From JAOUJD01 sp963841815 (GTDB taxonomy: Bacteria > Pseudomonadota > Gammaproteobacteria > Burkholderiales > Burkholderiaceae_F): a stretch of DNA of 64,000 nucleotides. Positions 19,678 through 28,209 of this stretch are shown here, piece after piece. A program made the translations under genes and the position numbers. The stretch's first letter is position 1; the number at the start of each line of letters is the position of its first letter. The notes below the pieces were generated by a model, which saw only the letters and a program-made list of their open reading frames with translations, did not search any database and had not been told where the DNA came from. The stretch covers positions 118,608-182,607 of the forward strand of contig CAWJEE010000007.1 in NCBI GenBank assembly GCA_963841815.1, in the 5' to 3' direction.

Positions 19678-20485
19678 ATGGCAGGGAAACGACGTCCGAA
19701 GGAAACCGCGCTGATCACCGGCGCATCGTCCGGGATCGGCGAGGCGCTGGCCAGGCGCTTCGCACGGGAGGGTCATCCCCTGGTGCTGGCGGCGCGAAAC
19801 AAGGCGAAGCTCGAGTCGCTCGCGGCGACCTTCGCGGCCGACTTCGGCGTCGACGTCCGGGTCGAGCCGTGCGACCTGACGCAGCGGAACGCGCCCGGCG
19901 CGCTCGCGGCCACCTTGCGGCGCCGACACATCGCGATCGACATTCTGGTCAACAACGCGGGCGTGCTGCAGCAGGGCGAGTTCACCCGGATGCTGCCGGA
20001 GCGACACCAGGAACTGATTGACCTGAACGTCTCCGCGCTGACCGGCATGCTCGCGCACTTCCTCCCGCCGATGCAGGAGCGCGGTCAGCGGCCGCGTCCT
20101 GAACGTCGCATCGATCGCCGCCTTCCAGCCGATTCCGCTGCTTGCGACCTACGCCGCGACCAAGGCGTACGTGCTGTCGCTGACGGAGTCGCTCGCCGAC
20201 GAACTGAAGGCGAGCGGCGTGACGATGACGGCGCTGTGCCCGGGCATCACGGACACCCGCATGCTGAGCAGCGCTGTCGAAGCGAACGCGCGCCTCGCGA
20301 CCCTGCCGGACTTCTTCATCGGCGACGCCGACGAGGTCGCGGAAGCGGGCTATCGGGCCTGCATGGACGGCGCGGTGATCACGGTGCCCGGCGCAGTGAA
20401 CCTGGCAGTGACGCTCGCGTCACGCGCGACGCCGAAGTGGCTGCTGCGGAGAATCGCGGGAACGCTGGCGCGGCGAGCCGGCTAG
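19678..20485 (+). pseudogene. Short-chain dehydrogenase/reductase (frameshifted)
   Basis: A classical SDR of about 268 residues. It has the NAD(P) motif TGASSGIGEALARRF near residue 14, NNAGV near 98, and after a frame jump near 20085 the catalytic Ser strand VLNVASIAAF and YAATKAY with the Tyr/Lys pair. Deleting one T in GGTCAGCGGC makes the frame continuous. The substrate cannot be deduced. Confidence 0.85.
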
Positions 20486-20537
20486 GGCCGCAGCGCCACG
20501 AAGTCCGTCGGCGGCCGCGTTGCGCCGCGGCCGGCCG

Positions 20538-21140
20538 TCAGCGCGCGCGTCCGCGGTAGCGCGTCACGGCGGCCATCCCCTGGTGGCCGGGTCCTTCGTC
20601 CAGCAGCACTTCGAGTTCTTCGCCTGACTCCTCGTCGAGCGCGCCGGCGAAGTCCGCGCGAACGTCGTCGAGGGTGTAGAGCAGCTCGATCTCCTTCGGC
20701 CCGCCGCTGCTGCGTCCCAGCTGTCGCGGATGAAACGCCTCGAGCAGCAGCAGGCCGCCCGGCCGCAATGCGGTGGCGACCTTGCGATGCACCTCCGTGC
20801 GCATCGCGGGCGGCATGTGGAGGTACGTCAGCACCACCGCGTCGAACGCGCCGGCCGGCGGAGTCCAGACCTTGAGGTCCGCCACGAGGGTGTCGACGCG
20901 GACCCCGAGCTCCGCGGCCAGCGCCCGCGCCCGCGCGACCCCGACTTCGGAAATGTCGACCGTCAGGACTTCGTGGCCCTGGCTCGCGAGCCAGGCGCCG
21001 TTGCGGCCTTCGCCGTCGCCAGGAACCAGGATGCGTGCGTGCGAGGGCAGCCGGTGGGCCTCGGCCATCAGGAACGCATTGGGCCGGGTGCCGTACTTGT
21101 AGCCCTCGACCGCGGAGTACTGCTTGTCCCAGAAGTTCAT
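20538..21140 (-). CDS. SAM-dependent class I methyltransferase
   Basis: A 200-residue Rossmann methyltransferase starting MNFWDKQYSAVEGYKYGTRPNAFL. Its SAM motifs are ILVPGDGEGRNGAWLASQG (motif I) and VLTVDISEVGVARA, followed by AFDAVVLTYLHMP and LRPGGLLLLEAF. It resembles TehB/thiopurine-type small methyltransferases. It lies 17 bp downstream of smpB on the same strand, so it is probably co-transcribed. The substrate is unknown. Confidence 0.85.
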   Translation of the reverse strand: MNFWDKQYSAVEGYKYGTRPNAFLMAEAHRLPSHARILVPGDGEGRNGAWLASQGHEVLTVDISEVGVARARALAAELGVRVDTLVADLKVWTPPAGAFDAVVLTYLHMPPAMRTEVHRKVATALRPGGLLLLEAFHPRQLGRSSGGPKEIELLYTLDDVRADFAGALDEESGEELEVLLDEGPGHQGMAAVTRYRGRAR

Positions 21141-21157
21141 CAGCTGCCTCGATGCGG

Positions 21158-21625
21158 TCAGCGGCTGCGATGCTTCAGCAACCGGTTCTGCTCGCGCTTC
21201 CAGTCCTTGTCCGCTTCGCTCGCCCGCTTCTCGAACTGCCGCTTGCCCTTGGCCAGCCCGATCTCGAGCTTGATGCGTCCCTTGCTGAAGTGCATTTCCA
21301 GCGGCACCAGCGAGTAGCCGGCGCGCTCGACCTTGCCGATCAGCTTGCGGATCTCGGCGGCGTTGAGAAGCAGCTTGCGCGTGCGGTCGGGCACCGGGTT
21401 GATGTGGGTGGAGGCGGTCTTCAGCGGCGTGATGTGGCCGTTCAGCAGGAACAGTGCGCCGTCTCGCACGATCACGTACGCCTCGCCGATCTGCACCTGG
21501 CCGGCGCGGATCGACTTGACCTCCCAGCCCTCGAGCACGAGGCCCGCTTCGAAGCGCTCCTCGATCGAATAGTCGTGAAACGCCTTCTTGTTCTGGACGA
21601 TCGCCACGCGGGGACTGCCTGCCAC
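21158..21625 (-). CDS. smpB: SsrA-binding protein SmpB
   Basis: SmpB escorts tmRNA into stalled ribosomes for trans-translation. The 155-residue product has KKAFHDYSIEERFEAGLVLEGWEVKSIRAG, HINPVPDRTRKLLLN and the basic C-terminal tail. It is divergent from ratA, as in many betaproteobacteria. No tmRNA gene was seen in the window. Confidence 0.96.
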   Translation of the reverse strand: MAGSPRVAIVQNKKAFHDYSIEERFEAGLVLEGWEVKSIRAGQVQIGEAYVIVRDGALFLLNGHITPLKTASTHINPVPDRTRKLLLNAAEIRKLIGKVERAGYSLVPLEMHFSKGRIKLEIGLAKGKRQFEKRASEADKDWKREQNRLLKHRSR

Positions 21626-21690
21626 TGTGAATAGAATTCGAGTGTAGGGCAGTTCGCACGGCCGGCCGCGCGAACTGCCCGTCGCCCGCC

Positions 21691-22128
21691 ATGCCCCACG
21701 TCCAACGCTCCGTCTACCTCCACTACAGCGCCGAACAGATGTTCGACCTCGTCGAGGACGTCGAGTCGTATCCGCACTTCCTGCCGTGGTGCTCCGGTTC
21801 GCGCATCGTTGCCGACCACGAGGGCGGCGTGGATGCCAGCATCGACATCGCCTACAAGGGCATTCGTTCGCGCTTCACGACCCGCAACCAGCATCGCTAC
21901 CCGGAGCAGATCCGGCTCGAACTGGTCGACGGGCCGTTCCGTTCGCTGACCGGGCACTGGGACTTTCTGCCGCTGCGCGCCGGCGCCTGCAAGGTGCAAT
22001 TGACGCTTCGGTACGAATTCGCCAGCGGCCTGCTCGGCCGGGCCGTGGCGCCGGTCTTCGATGCCATCGCCAACTCGATGGTGGACTCGTTCGCGCTGCG
22101 TGCCGAGCAGTTGTATGGCCCGGCCTGA
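21691..22128 (+). CDS. ratA: RatA family START-like protein
   Basis: A 145-residue coenzyme-Q-binding/START-fold protein (COQ10/RatA family): SVYLHYSAEQMFDLVEDVESYPHFLPWC at the start and FDAIANSMVDSFALRAEQLYG at the end. In E. coli the homologue can block 70S ribosome association and was named a toxin. In most proteobacteria it is probably a housekeeping lipid- or quinone-binding protein. It overlaps rnfH by 14 bp, so the two are translationally linked. Confidence 0.93.
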   Translation: MPHVQRSVYLHYSAEQMFDLVEDVESYPHFLPWCSGSRIVADHEGGVDASIDIAYKGIRSRFTTRNQHRYPEQIRLELVDGPFRSLTGHWDFLPLRAGACKVQLTLRYEFASGLLGRAVAPVFDAIANSMVDSFALRAEQLYGPA

Positions 22129-22420
22129 ACTCCGCGTCACGGTCGTCTACTGCGCGCCGGGCTGCGAGGACCTTGCCGAGTTGACGTTGCCCGTCGGGGC
22201 CACGGTGGCCGACGCGATCCGCGCGTCCGGCGTGCTCGACCGGCGGCCGGAGATGGCGGCGGCCGCGCCCGACGTCGGCATCTGGGGACGGGCCAGCGCC
22301 ATGACGCAGCGCCTGGAAGACGGCGACCGGGTCGAGCTGTATCGACCGCTGACGGTGGACCCGAAGGAGGCGCGGCGCGTGCGCGCGGAAGTCAGGCGCC
22401 GCCGCTCGGGACGGTGCTGA
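22115..22420 (+). CDS. rnfH: RnfH family ubiquitin-like protein
   Basis: A 101-residue beta-grasp protein: LRVTVVYCAPGCEDLAELTLPVGATVADAIRASG, then GDRVELYRPLTVDPKEARRVRAE, the RnfH signature. It is also known as RatB, the partner of RatA. The start overlaps the end of ratA. It converges with the DUF4124 gene, with only the two stop codons between them. Confidence 0.92.
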   Translation: MARPELRVTVVYCAPGCEDLAELTLPVGATVADAIRASGVLDRRPEMAAAAPDVGIWGRASAMTQRLEDGDRVELYRPLTVDPKEARRVRAEVRRRRSGRC

Positions 22421-22946
22421 CTAGTTGCAGAGTTCGCGGATCGCCTTGCGCATGCGATCCATCTCGGCCGAGCGCTGCGCGTCGTTGAGGAATTCCCGGT
22501 TGCCGGCCGCGTCCGTGCGCGTGATGCGCACCCCGTCTTCGAGGGCCCGCAGGTAACCGCGCGACCGCTCGCACTCGGCGGCCTTCTGCGCGGACTTCTG
22601 TTGCTCTTCCTGCGCCTTGCGCTCGTTGTCGGTGCGCTCCTGCTGGCGCTTGCGGAATTCGGCGTCGCGCTCGGCGTACGTCTTGGGGCCATTCGCGGCG
22701 GCGGGCGCGGTTGCCGGTTTCTCGGCTTCGCCTTCGGCAGGGGCGCTCGCGCGGGCGGCCTGGGGCACCGCTGCCCGGCTGACGCACGATCTGCGCAGGT
22801 TTGACGCTCGGCGGCGGCGGGATGTTCGAGTACACGAGGCGGCCGTTGTCGTCCTTCCAGGCCCACTGCGCCGACGCGCCGGCGGCGAAGGTGCCGGCGA
22901 CGAAAGCCACGGCAAGCGCAGCGAGGATCAGGGGTCGACGAGTCAT
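22421..22946 (-). pseudogene. DUF4124 domain protein (frameshifted)
   Basis: A small exported protein. A signal peptide (MTRRPLILAALAVAFVAGTFAAGASA) is followed by the DUF4124 core QWAWKDDNGRLVYSNIPPPP. A frame jump near 22780 leads to a Glu/Lys/Gln-rich region (TYAERDAEFRKRQQERTDNERKA) and a conserved end with ECERSRGYLRALEDG and REFLNDAQRSAEMDRMRKAI. About 174 residues. It is common next to guaB in betaproteobacteria; function unknown. Confidence 0.75.
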
Positions 22947-23089
22947 GGCAAGGTCTCCGTGAGCAGCCATTGTCCGACGGCGGCCCGAAGTGCGGCAAGA
23001 CGTCATTCGTCGGAAGAGGGCGGCACTTGTCGGCCAATTTTGGACCGGGTCGATCCCGTATACTCCGCTTTTGCGTCATGAGGACAACT

Positions 23090-24553
23090 ATGCGGTTGGT
23101 TCAGAAGGCGCTGACCTTCGATGACGTGCTGCTCGTTCCCGCCTACTCGGCGGTACTGCCTCGCGACGTGCAGCTCACGACCAAAGTCTCCCGGAACATC
23201 GCACTGAACATCCCGCTCGTTTCGGCGGCGATGGATACCGTCACCGAGGCGAGCCTGGCGATCGCCCTCGCGCAGGAAGGCGGTATCGGCATCGTGCACA
23301 AGAACATGCCGCCCGCGAAGCAGGCCGCCGAGGTGCTGAAGGTCAAGCGCCATGAAGCCGGCGTGCTGCGCGACCCGATCACGATCACGCAGGACATGAC
23401 CGTCCGCGACGCGATCGACCTGCAGCGGTCCAACAAGATCTCCGGCCTGCCGGTCGTCGAAGGCAAGCGCGTCGTCGGCATCGTCACCAACCGCGACCTG
23501 CGGTTCGAGACACGCTACGAGGCCCCGATCCGCGAAATCATGACGCCGCGCGAGCGGCTCGTCACCGTGCGCGAGGGCGCCAGCCTCGAAGAGGCCAAGG
23601 AACTGATGCACAAGCACCGGCTGGAGCGGGTGCTGGTGATCGACGACAACGACATCCTGCGCGGCCTGATCACCGTCAAGGACATCACCAAGGCCACCGA
23701 GCACCCGCTCGCGTCCAAGGACGAGCTCGGCAAGCTGCGCGTCGGCGGTGCGATCAGCACCGGTCCCGATTCCGACGAGCGCGCCGAGCGCATGGTGAAG
23801 GCGGGCGTCGACCTCCTGGTCGTCGACACTGCGCACGGCCACCACCAGGGCGTGCTGGATCGCGTCAAGTGGGTCAAGAAGAACTTCCCGGACGTCGACG
23901 TGGTCGGCGGCAACGTGGCGACCGAGGACGCGGCGAAGGCGCTGCTGGACGCGGGCGCCGACGGCGTCAAGGTCGGCATCGGCCCCGGCTCGATCTGCAC
24001 GACGCGGATCGTGGCGGGCGTCGGCGTGCCGCAGATCACGGCGGTGGCCAACGTCGCGCGGGCGCTCGCCGGCACCGGCGTTCCGCTGATCGCCGACGGC
24101 GGCATCCGTTACTCGGGTGACGTTTCCAAGGCCTTGGCCGCCGGCGCGTACGCCGTGATGATGGGCGGCATGTTCGCCGGTACCGAAGAGGCGCCGGGCG
24201 AGGTGATCCTCTTCCAGGGCCGCTCCTACAAGAGCTACCGCGGCATGGGCAGCCTGGGCGCGATGACCGAGGGCTCGGCCGAGCGCTACTTCCAGGACAA
24301 CGATTCCAACGTCGACAAGTTCGTGCCGGAAGGCATCGAGGGCATGGTGCCGTACAAGGGCAGCGTGCTGGCGATCATCTACCAGCTGGTGGGTGGCCTG
24401 CGCTCGAGCATGGGCTACTGCGGGTGCGGCTCGATCGACGAAATGCGGACCAAGGCGCAGTTCGTCGAGATCACTGCCGCCGGCATGCGGGAGTCGCACG
24501 TGCACGACGTGCGCATCACCAAAGAGGCGCCGAACTACCGGCTCGAGACCTGA
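23090..24553 (+). CDS. guaB: Inosine-5'-monophosphate dehydrogenase
   Basis: GuaB oxidises IMP to XMP, the first step from IMP to GMP. The 487-residue protein has the normal length: barrel start LTFDDVLLVPAYS, a CBS pair (about residues 95-205), the catalytic loop GIGPGSICTTRIVAGVG with the nucleophilic Cys, and GMGSLGAM. The start MRLVQKALTF follows AGGA; an in-frame ATG four codons upstream is possible. A TATACT box at about 23059 may be the -10 of its promoter. Confidence 0.97.
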   Translation: MRLVQKALTFDDVLLVPAYSAVLPRDVQLTTKVSRNIALNIPLVSAAMDTVTEASLAIALAQEGGIGIVHKNMPPAKQAAEVLKVKRHEAGVLRDPITITQDMTVRDAIDLQRSNKISGLPVVEGKRVVGIVTNRDLRFETRYEAPIREIMTPRERLVTVREGASLEEAKELMHKHRLERVLVIDDNDILRGLITVKDITKATEHPLASKDELGKLRVGGAISTGPDSDERAERMVKAGVDLLVVDTAHGHHQGVLDRVKWVKKNFPDVDVVGGNVATEDAAKALLDAGADGVKVGIGPGSICTTRIVAGVGVPQITAVANVARALAGTGVPLIADGGIRYSGDVSKALAAGAYAVMMGGMFAGTEEAPGEVILFQGRSYKSYRGMGSLGAMTEGSAERYFQDNDSNVDKFVPEGIEGMVPYKGSVLAIIYQLVGGLRSSMGYCGCGSIDEMRTKAQFVEITAAGMRESHVHDVRITKEAPNYRLET

Positions 24554-24577
24554 GGGTCGCCGTGAAGACTTCTTCCT

Positions 24578-24613
24578 GGCCCGCCAGCCATCGTGCGGCG
24601 GGCCTTGTCTTTT
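24578..24613 (+). terminator. Intrinsic terminator between guaB and guaA
   Basis: Perfect 8-bp inverted repeat GGCCCGCC (24578-24585) and GGCGGGCC (24597-24604) followed by TTGTCTTTT. It lies 24 bp after the guaB stop and may attenuate read-through into guaA. Confidence 0.8.
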
Positions 24614-24644
24614 CGAGACGCCGGCGCTGCCGGCGCACTACACG

Positions 24645-26210
24645 ATGAACCACGACAAGATCCTGATCCTCGACTTCGGTTCGCAGGTCACGCAGCTGAT
24701 CGCGCGCCGCGTGCGCGAAGCCAGCGTGTATTGCGAGATCCACCCGGCAGACGTCGGCGACGCCTTCGTCCGCGAGTTCAGCCCGAAGGGCGTGATCCTG
24801 TCGGGCAGCCACATGTCGGCTTACGAGGAAGCCACCGACAGGGCGCCGCAGTCGGTGTTCGATCTCGGCGTTCCGGTGCTCGGCATCTGTTACGGCATGC
24901 AGACGATGGCGCAGCAGCTCGGCGGCCGCGTCGAGGGCGGGCACACGCGCGAGTTCGGTTACGCGGAAGTGCGGGCGCGCGGCCACACGCGGCTGCTCGC
25001 CGGCATCGAGGACGAGCGCAGCCCCGAGGGCTACGGGCTGCTGAAGGCCTGGATGAGCCACGGCGACAAGGTGGTCGAGATGCCGCCGGGCTTCAAGCTG
25101 ATGGCGTCGACCGAGAGCTGCCCGGTCGCCGGCATGGCCGACGAGGCCCGCCGGTTCTACGCGGTGCAGTTCCATCCGGAAGTGACGCACACGCTGCAGG
25201 GCCAGGCGATCCTCAACCGCTTCGTGCTGGAGATCTGCGGCTGCAAGGCCGACTGGGTGATGGGCGACTATGCCGCCGAGGCCGTCGAGAAGGTCCGCGC
25301 GCAGGTCGGCGCCGAGGAAGTGATCCTGGGGCTGTCCGGCGGGGTCGATTCGTCGGTCGCTGCCGCGCTGATCCAGCGCGCGATCGGCAAGCAACTCACG
25401 TGCGTGTTCGTCGACACCGGCCTGCTGCGGCTCGACGAAGGCCGGCAGGTGATCGACACGTTCCAGAAGCACATGGGCATGAAGCTGATCGCGATCGACG
25501 CGACCAAGCGCTTCATGGATGCGCTCGCGGGCGTGGCCGATCCGGAGGAGAAGCGCAAGATCATCGGCCGCGAGTTCGTCCACGTGTTCCAGGAGGAAGC
25601 GGCGAAGCTGCCGAACGCGAAGTGGCTCGCGCAGGGGACGATCTACCCGGACGTGATCGAATCCGCCGGCGCGAAGACCAAGAAGGCGACGACGATCAAG
25701 AGTCACCACAACGTCGGCGGCCTGCCGGAGACGCTGCACCTGAAGCTGCTCGAGCCGCTGCGCGACCTCTTCAAGGACGAGGTGCGCAACCTCGGCCTGG
25801 CGCTGGGCCTGCCGCGCGACATGGTCTTCCGCCACCCGTTCCCCGGCCCCGGCCTCGGCGTGCGCATCCTCGGCGAGGTGAAGGAGGAGTTTGCGGACCT
25901 GCTGCGGCGGGCCGATGCGATCTTCATCGAGGAACTGCGAGCCTCGGGCTGGTACGACCGCACCAGCCAGGCCTTCGCCGTGTTCCTGCCGGTGAAAAGC
26001 GTCGGCGTGATGGGCGACGGCCGCACTTACGAGTGGGTCGTGTCGCTGCGCGCGGTGCAGACCTCGGACTTCATGACCGCGCACTGGGCGCACCTGCCGC
26101 ACGAGCTGCTCGGTCGCGTCTCCAACCGGATCATCAACGAAGTGCGCGGCATCAACCGCGTCGTCTACGACATCAGCGGCAAGCCGCCGGCGACGATTGA
26201 GTGGGAGTAG
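24645..26210 (+). CDS. guaA: GMP synthase (glutamine-hydrolysing)
   Basis: GuaA aminates XMP to GMP. The 521-residue protein has the class I glutaminase (LDFGSQVTQL at the start, the nucleophile elbow LGICYGMQ near residue 85, the His-Glu of QFHPEV near 180), the ATP-pyrophosphatase P-loop LSGGVDSSV near 228, and the dimerisation domain ending INRVVYDISGKPPATIEWE. The last codons form the insertion target of the island that follows. The gene stays complete because the left repeat restores its end. Confidence 0.97.
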   Translation: MNHDKILILDFGSQVTQLIARRVREASVYCEIHPADVGDAFVREFSPKGVILSGSHMSAYEEATDRAPQSVFDLGVPVLGICYGMQTMAQQLGGRVEGGHTREFGYAEVRARGHTRLLAGIEDERSPEGYGLLKAWMSHGDKVVEMPPGFKLMASTESCPVAGMADEARRFYAVQFHPEVTHTLQGQAILNRFVLEICGCKADWVMGDYAAEAVEKVRAQVGAEEVILGLSGGVDSSVAAALIQRAIGKQLTCVFVDTGLLRLDEGRQVIDTFQKHMGMKLIAIDATKRFMDALAGVADPEEKRKIIGREFVHVFQEEAAKLPNAKWLAQGTIYPDVIESAGAKTKKATTIKSHHNVGGLPETLHLKLLEPLRDLFKDEVRNLGLALGLPRDMVFRHPFPGPGLGVRILGEVKEEFADLLRRADAIFIEELRASGWYDRTSQAFAVFLPVKSVGVMGDGRTYEWVVSLRAVQTSDFMTAHWAHLPHELLGRVSNRIINEVRGINRVVYDISGKPPATIEWE

Positions 26211-26211
26211 G
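26192..26211 (+). repeat. attL-like direct repeat at the guaA 3' end
   Basis: GAYGATYGAGTGGGAGTAGG (Y = C then T here) covers the last guaA codons and stop. The same 20-mer with two differences recurs at 48050-48069, where the guaA codons for Ile-Glu-Trp-Glu-stop are repeated without the gene. Exact identity spans 13 bp (26199-26211 and 48057-48069). Confidence 0.82.
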
Positions 26212-26286
26212 TTTCGATTGATCGGCGTCCATCGAGGTCTATCGAAAAGTCGACCTCATGCGTTGAATCAACGGACGAATGTCTGT

Positions 26287-26308
26287 CGAGATCTATCGAG
26301 ATCTATCG
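26287..26308 (+). repeat. Island-end inverted repeat, left copy
   Basis: A 22-bp sequence built of tandem CGAGATCTAT units. It is matched by its reverse complement at 47893-47914 with one mismatch. A diverged extra unit (ATCGAGGTCTATCG) lies at about 26230. Confidence 0.75.
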
Positions 26309-26326
26309 CTGGGATGCCCTTCAATC

Positions 26327-26480
26327 TGACGGTAAATCTGACGGTAAAAATTTCGCGCTGAGTTCCCGGCGGAAATTTGCCGTCAGGTCGATTCTCGAGT
26401 TGACGGTAAATCTCGAGTGCGAAGTCTAGCATCCATGCGGGTTTCCGGGCGATCGACGGATTGGGCGCGCTGACGGTAAA
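26327..26480 (+). repeat. TGACGGTAAA decamer cluster, left end
   Basis: Four exact copies on the plus strand start at 26327, 26339, 26401 and 26471. A one-mismatch copy on the minus strand lies at 26376-26385. The first two are 12 bp apart, the same spacing as the pair at the right end. This suggests binding sites for an integrase arm domain, an excisionase-like protein, or a replication initiator. Confidence 0.75.
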
Positions 26481-26844
26481 TGTGCGCGCTCACAGGCGAT
26501 GGCGCGCACCGGTCCGTCGTGCTTCGTGGCTCCGCGCCGAGCAAGGGAATGGAAGGACAGGGGACGAGACAACTTGCCCGTCGTTGATCTTTGGAACTAC
26601 ATCATCAACGGGAACGCTCTCCGAGCTTCGATCCAGCCGTGGCGACCGTCGGAGATGGCCATGCTTGGCGACCTGCATTCCCGAGCCGTACGGAGTCCAC
26701 GGCCACCGGGTATTGAATGCCCGCAATGCGTTGGACAGCGGTCGCACGTGCGAGCGCGGTGGCCGGCAGCACCCGGCCATCAGCGGTCATCGATGGCGAC
26801 CGATGCAAATGCAAACGGACGCCAGGCATGCGTAGCAGGGAGGG

Positions 26845-27906
26845 CTAACCGTGCGGGTCGACGACCTTTCGTCGCAGCGTCTCCGACGGCGCCTCGCCGA
26901 AACAGGCCTTGTACGCGCGGGAGAAGTCGCCGAAGTGCCAGAAGCCCCATTTGAGAGCCTCGGCTGAAACCGTCGTGGATCCATGGGTCGCTGCCACCAA
27001 GGCCTGCCGAACGCGATTCAACCGCAGTCGGATCACATAGGTCAGCGGTGTAAGCCCCATCACCTCCTTGAACGCGTATTGCAGGGTGCGCTCGCTCACC
27101 GCGGCGACTCCGCAAAGGTCCGTGACGCTGAGACGATCACCGCCATGCGCCAAGGCGTAGTCCTCCACGCTTCTCACAATGTGGCTGTAGACCTGCCGCG
27201 TCCGGTCGCTGCGATCGGGTTCGAAGTCACTGGCCACGCTGAGGGCCGCCAGCAGCGTCTCGAGCAATTCGGCCTCTGCGGCGCACCGCTCGCTTCTCCG
27301 CTCGTCGAATAGCGAGGGCCGCCTCTCCGCAGCGTCCACGAGTCGCTTCCCCCAATCGAACAGCCTGCGAGCGCCTTCGGTGGTCACCTGCAGGGTCTCG
27401 ACACCACGTGGCAGGTGAAACTCGCTCTCTCGTTGACGCTGGGTCAGATGCCCGCGGACTTCCGTCGGCGCAAGCAGCAAGGTGATGCTCTCCCAGCCTT
27501 TGTTGGTCACGAACGTGACTTCCGCTCCGGGCTCCACAGCCAGCATCAATCCGGGGCGGACCTGCAGTCCGTTCACCGACCCGCGCGCTCGGGCGCCGAA
27601 CGTGACGTAAGCGACCAAGTCCTTGCGAGCATGCGTGCGAGTACGTATGCGAAGGTTGGTCGAGTGGAACACGACCGAGGACGCCTCGAGGCGAACCATC
27701 ACCCGCCGTGCTCGAAAGGGCGTCGACTGAAGCTGGACGGCATCGAGGTCGATCAACTCGATGCCGGCGTTCGCGTCTGTCGGATCGGTGATCTCGACGA
27801 CCGTGACTCTTGGCGGCTTGATGGCCCTGGCGGAATTCACCGTTGGCTCGCTGTGCGAAATCCTGATGGAGGCCTGGCGCGCCGCCGAAATCGGAACCCG
27901 TCGCAA
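26845..27906 (-). CDS. AraC-family transcriptional regulator
   Basis: A 353-residue regulator with an N-terminal AraC-binding-like sensor region and a C-terminal pair of helix-turn-helix motifs. These include VTDLCGVAAVSERTLQYAFKEVMGLTPLTYVIRLRLNRVRQAL and WGFWHFGDFSRAYKACFGEAPSETLR. The frame opens with TTG at 27906; later starts are possible, so the N-terminus is uncertain. It is divergent from the sulfatase gene, with about 300 bp between them, and is the obvious candidate to control it in response to an aromatic sulfate or derived phenol. Confidence 0.88.
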   Translation of the reverse strand: MRRVPISAARQASIRISHSEPTVNSARAIKPPRVTVVEITDPTDANAGIELIDLDAVQLQSTPFRARRVMVRLEASSVVFHSTNLRIRTRTHARKDLVAYVTFGARARGSVNGLQVRPGLMLAVEPGAEVTFVTNKGWESITLLLAPTEVRGHLTQRQRESEFHLPRGVETLQVTTEGARRLFDWGKRLVDAAERRPSLFDERRSERCAAEAELLETLLAALSVASDFEPDRSDRTRQVYSHIVRSVEDYALAHGGDRLSVTDLCGVAAVSERTLQYAFKEVMGLTPLTYVIRLRLNRVRQALVAATHGSTTVSAEALKWGFWHFGDFSRAYKACFGEAPSETLRRKVVDPHG

Positions 27907-28209
27907 AACCGGCGAGCTTCACGCCGAGAAGTCAAAGCTGCTGCAGATCAACGCAGAGTGTATCTGGCGGTCCGACTGCGGAATTCCGATAGACGCTTCC
28001 GGTGCGCGGTCGGAGTCTTGTCACGAGTTGGGTCCAGTCGTAGCGAGGACAAGAAACCACAGGCTTGATGGGGGTGACTACGCAGGGTCGCCAATGTGGG
28101 CTGATCTCCTTTCGACGTCCGGCCGAGCACCCGAAACATTCCGAACTGGTATCGCATCATGAAGCCGAAGCAAGTTAGTGGCGACCGTTTCGCAGGGAAT
28201 CTGCGCCCC
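27907..28209. other. Divergent intergenic region between araC-type gene and sulfatase
   Basis: About 300 bp that should contain the promoters of both genes. I saw no convincing -35/-10 pair or clear repeat. An in-frame ATG at 28159 would extend the sulfatase by 17 residues, but it lacks a ribosome-binding site. Confidence 0.5.

Larger units (their letters stand above)
26212..26844. other. Gene-free left end of the island
   Basis: 633 bp without a credible coding region. The first 270 bp hold the repeated motifs annotated separately, including an imperfect long inverted repeat at 26339-26385 (TGACGGTAAAAATTTC against GAAATTTGCCGTCA). The remainder has only arginine-rich open frames of the shadow type. 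An integrase gene would be expected here and is absent. Confidence 0.6.

Noticed and set aside
26461..26835. 124-codon plus-strand frame just inside the island
   Set aside because: Arg/Pro-rich composition, no family resemblance, and other frames are equally open; probably chance in high-GC DNA. In particular it is not an integrase.
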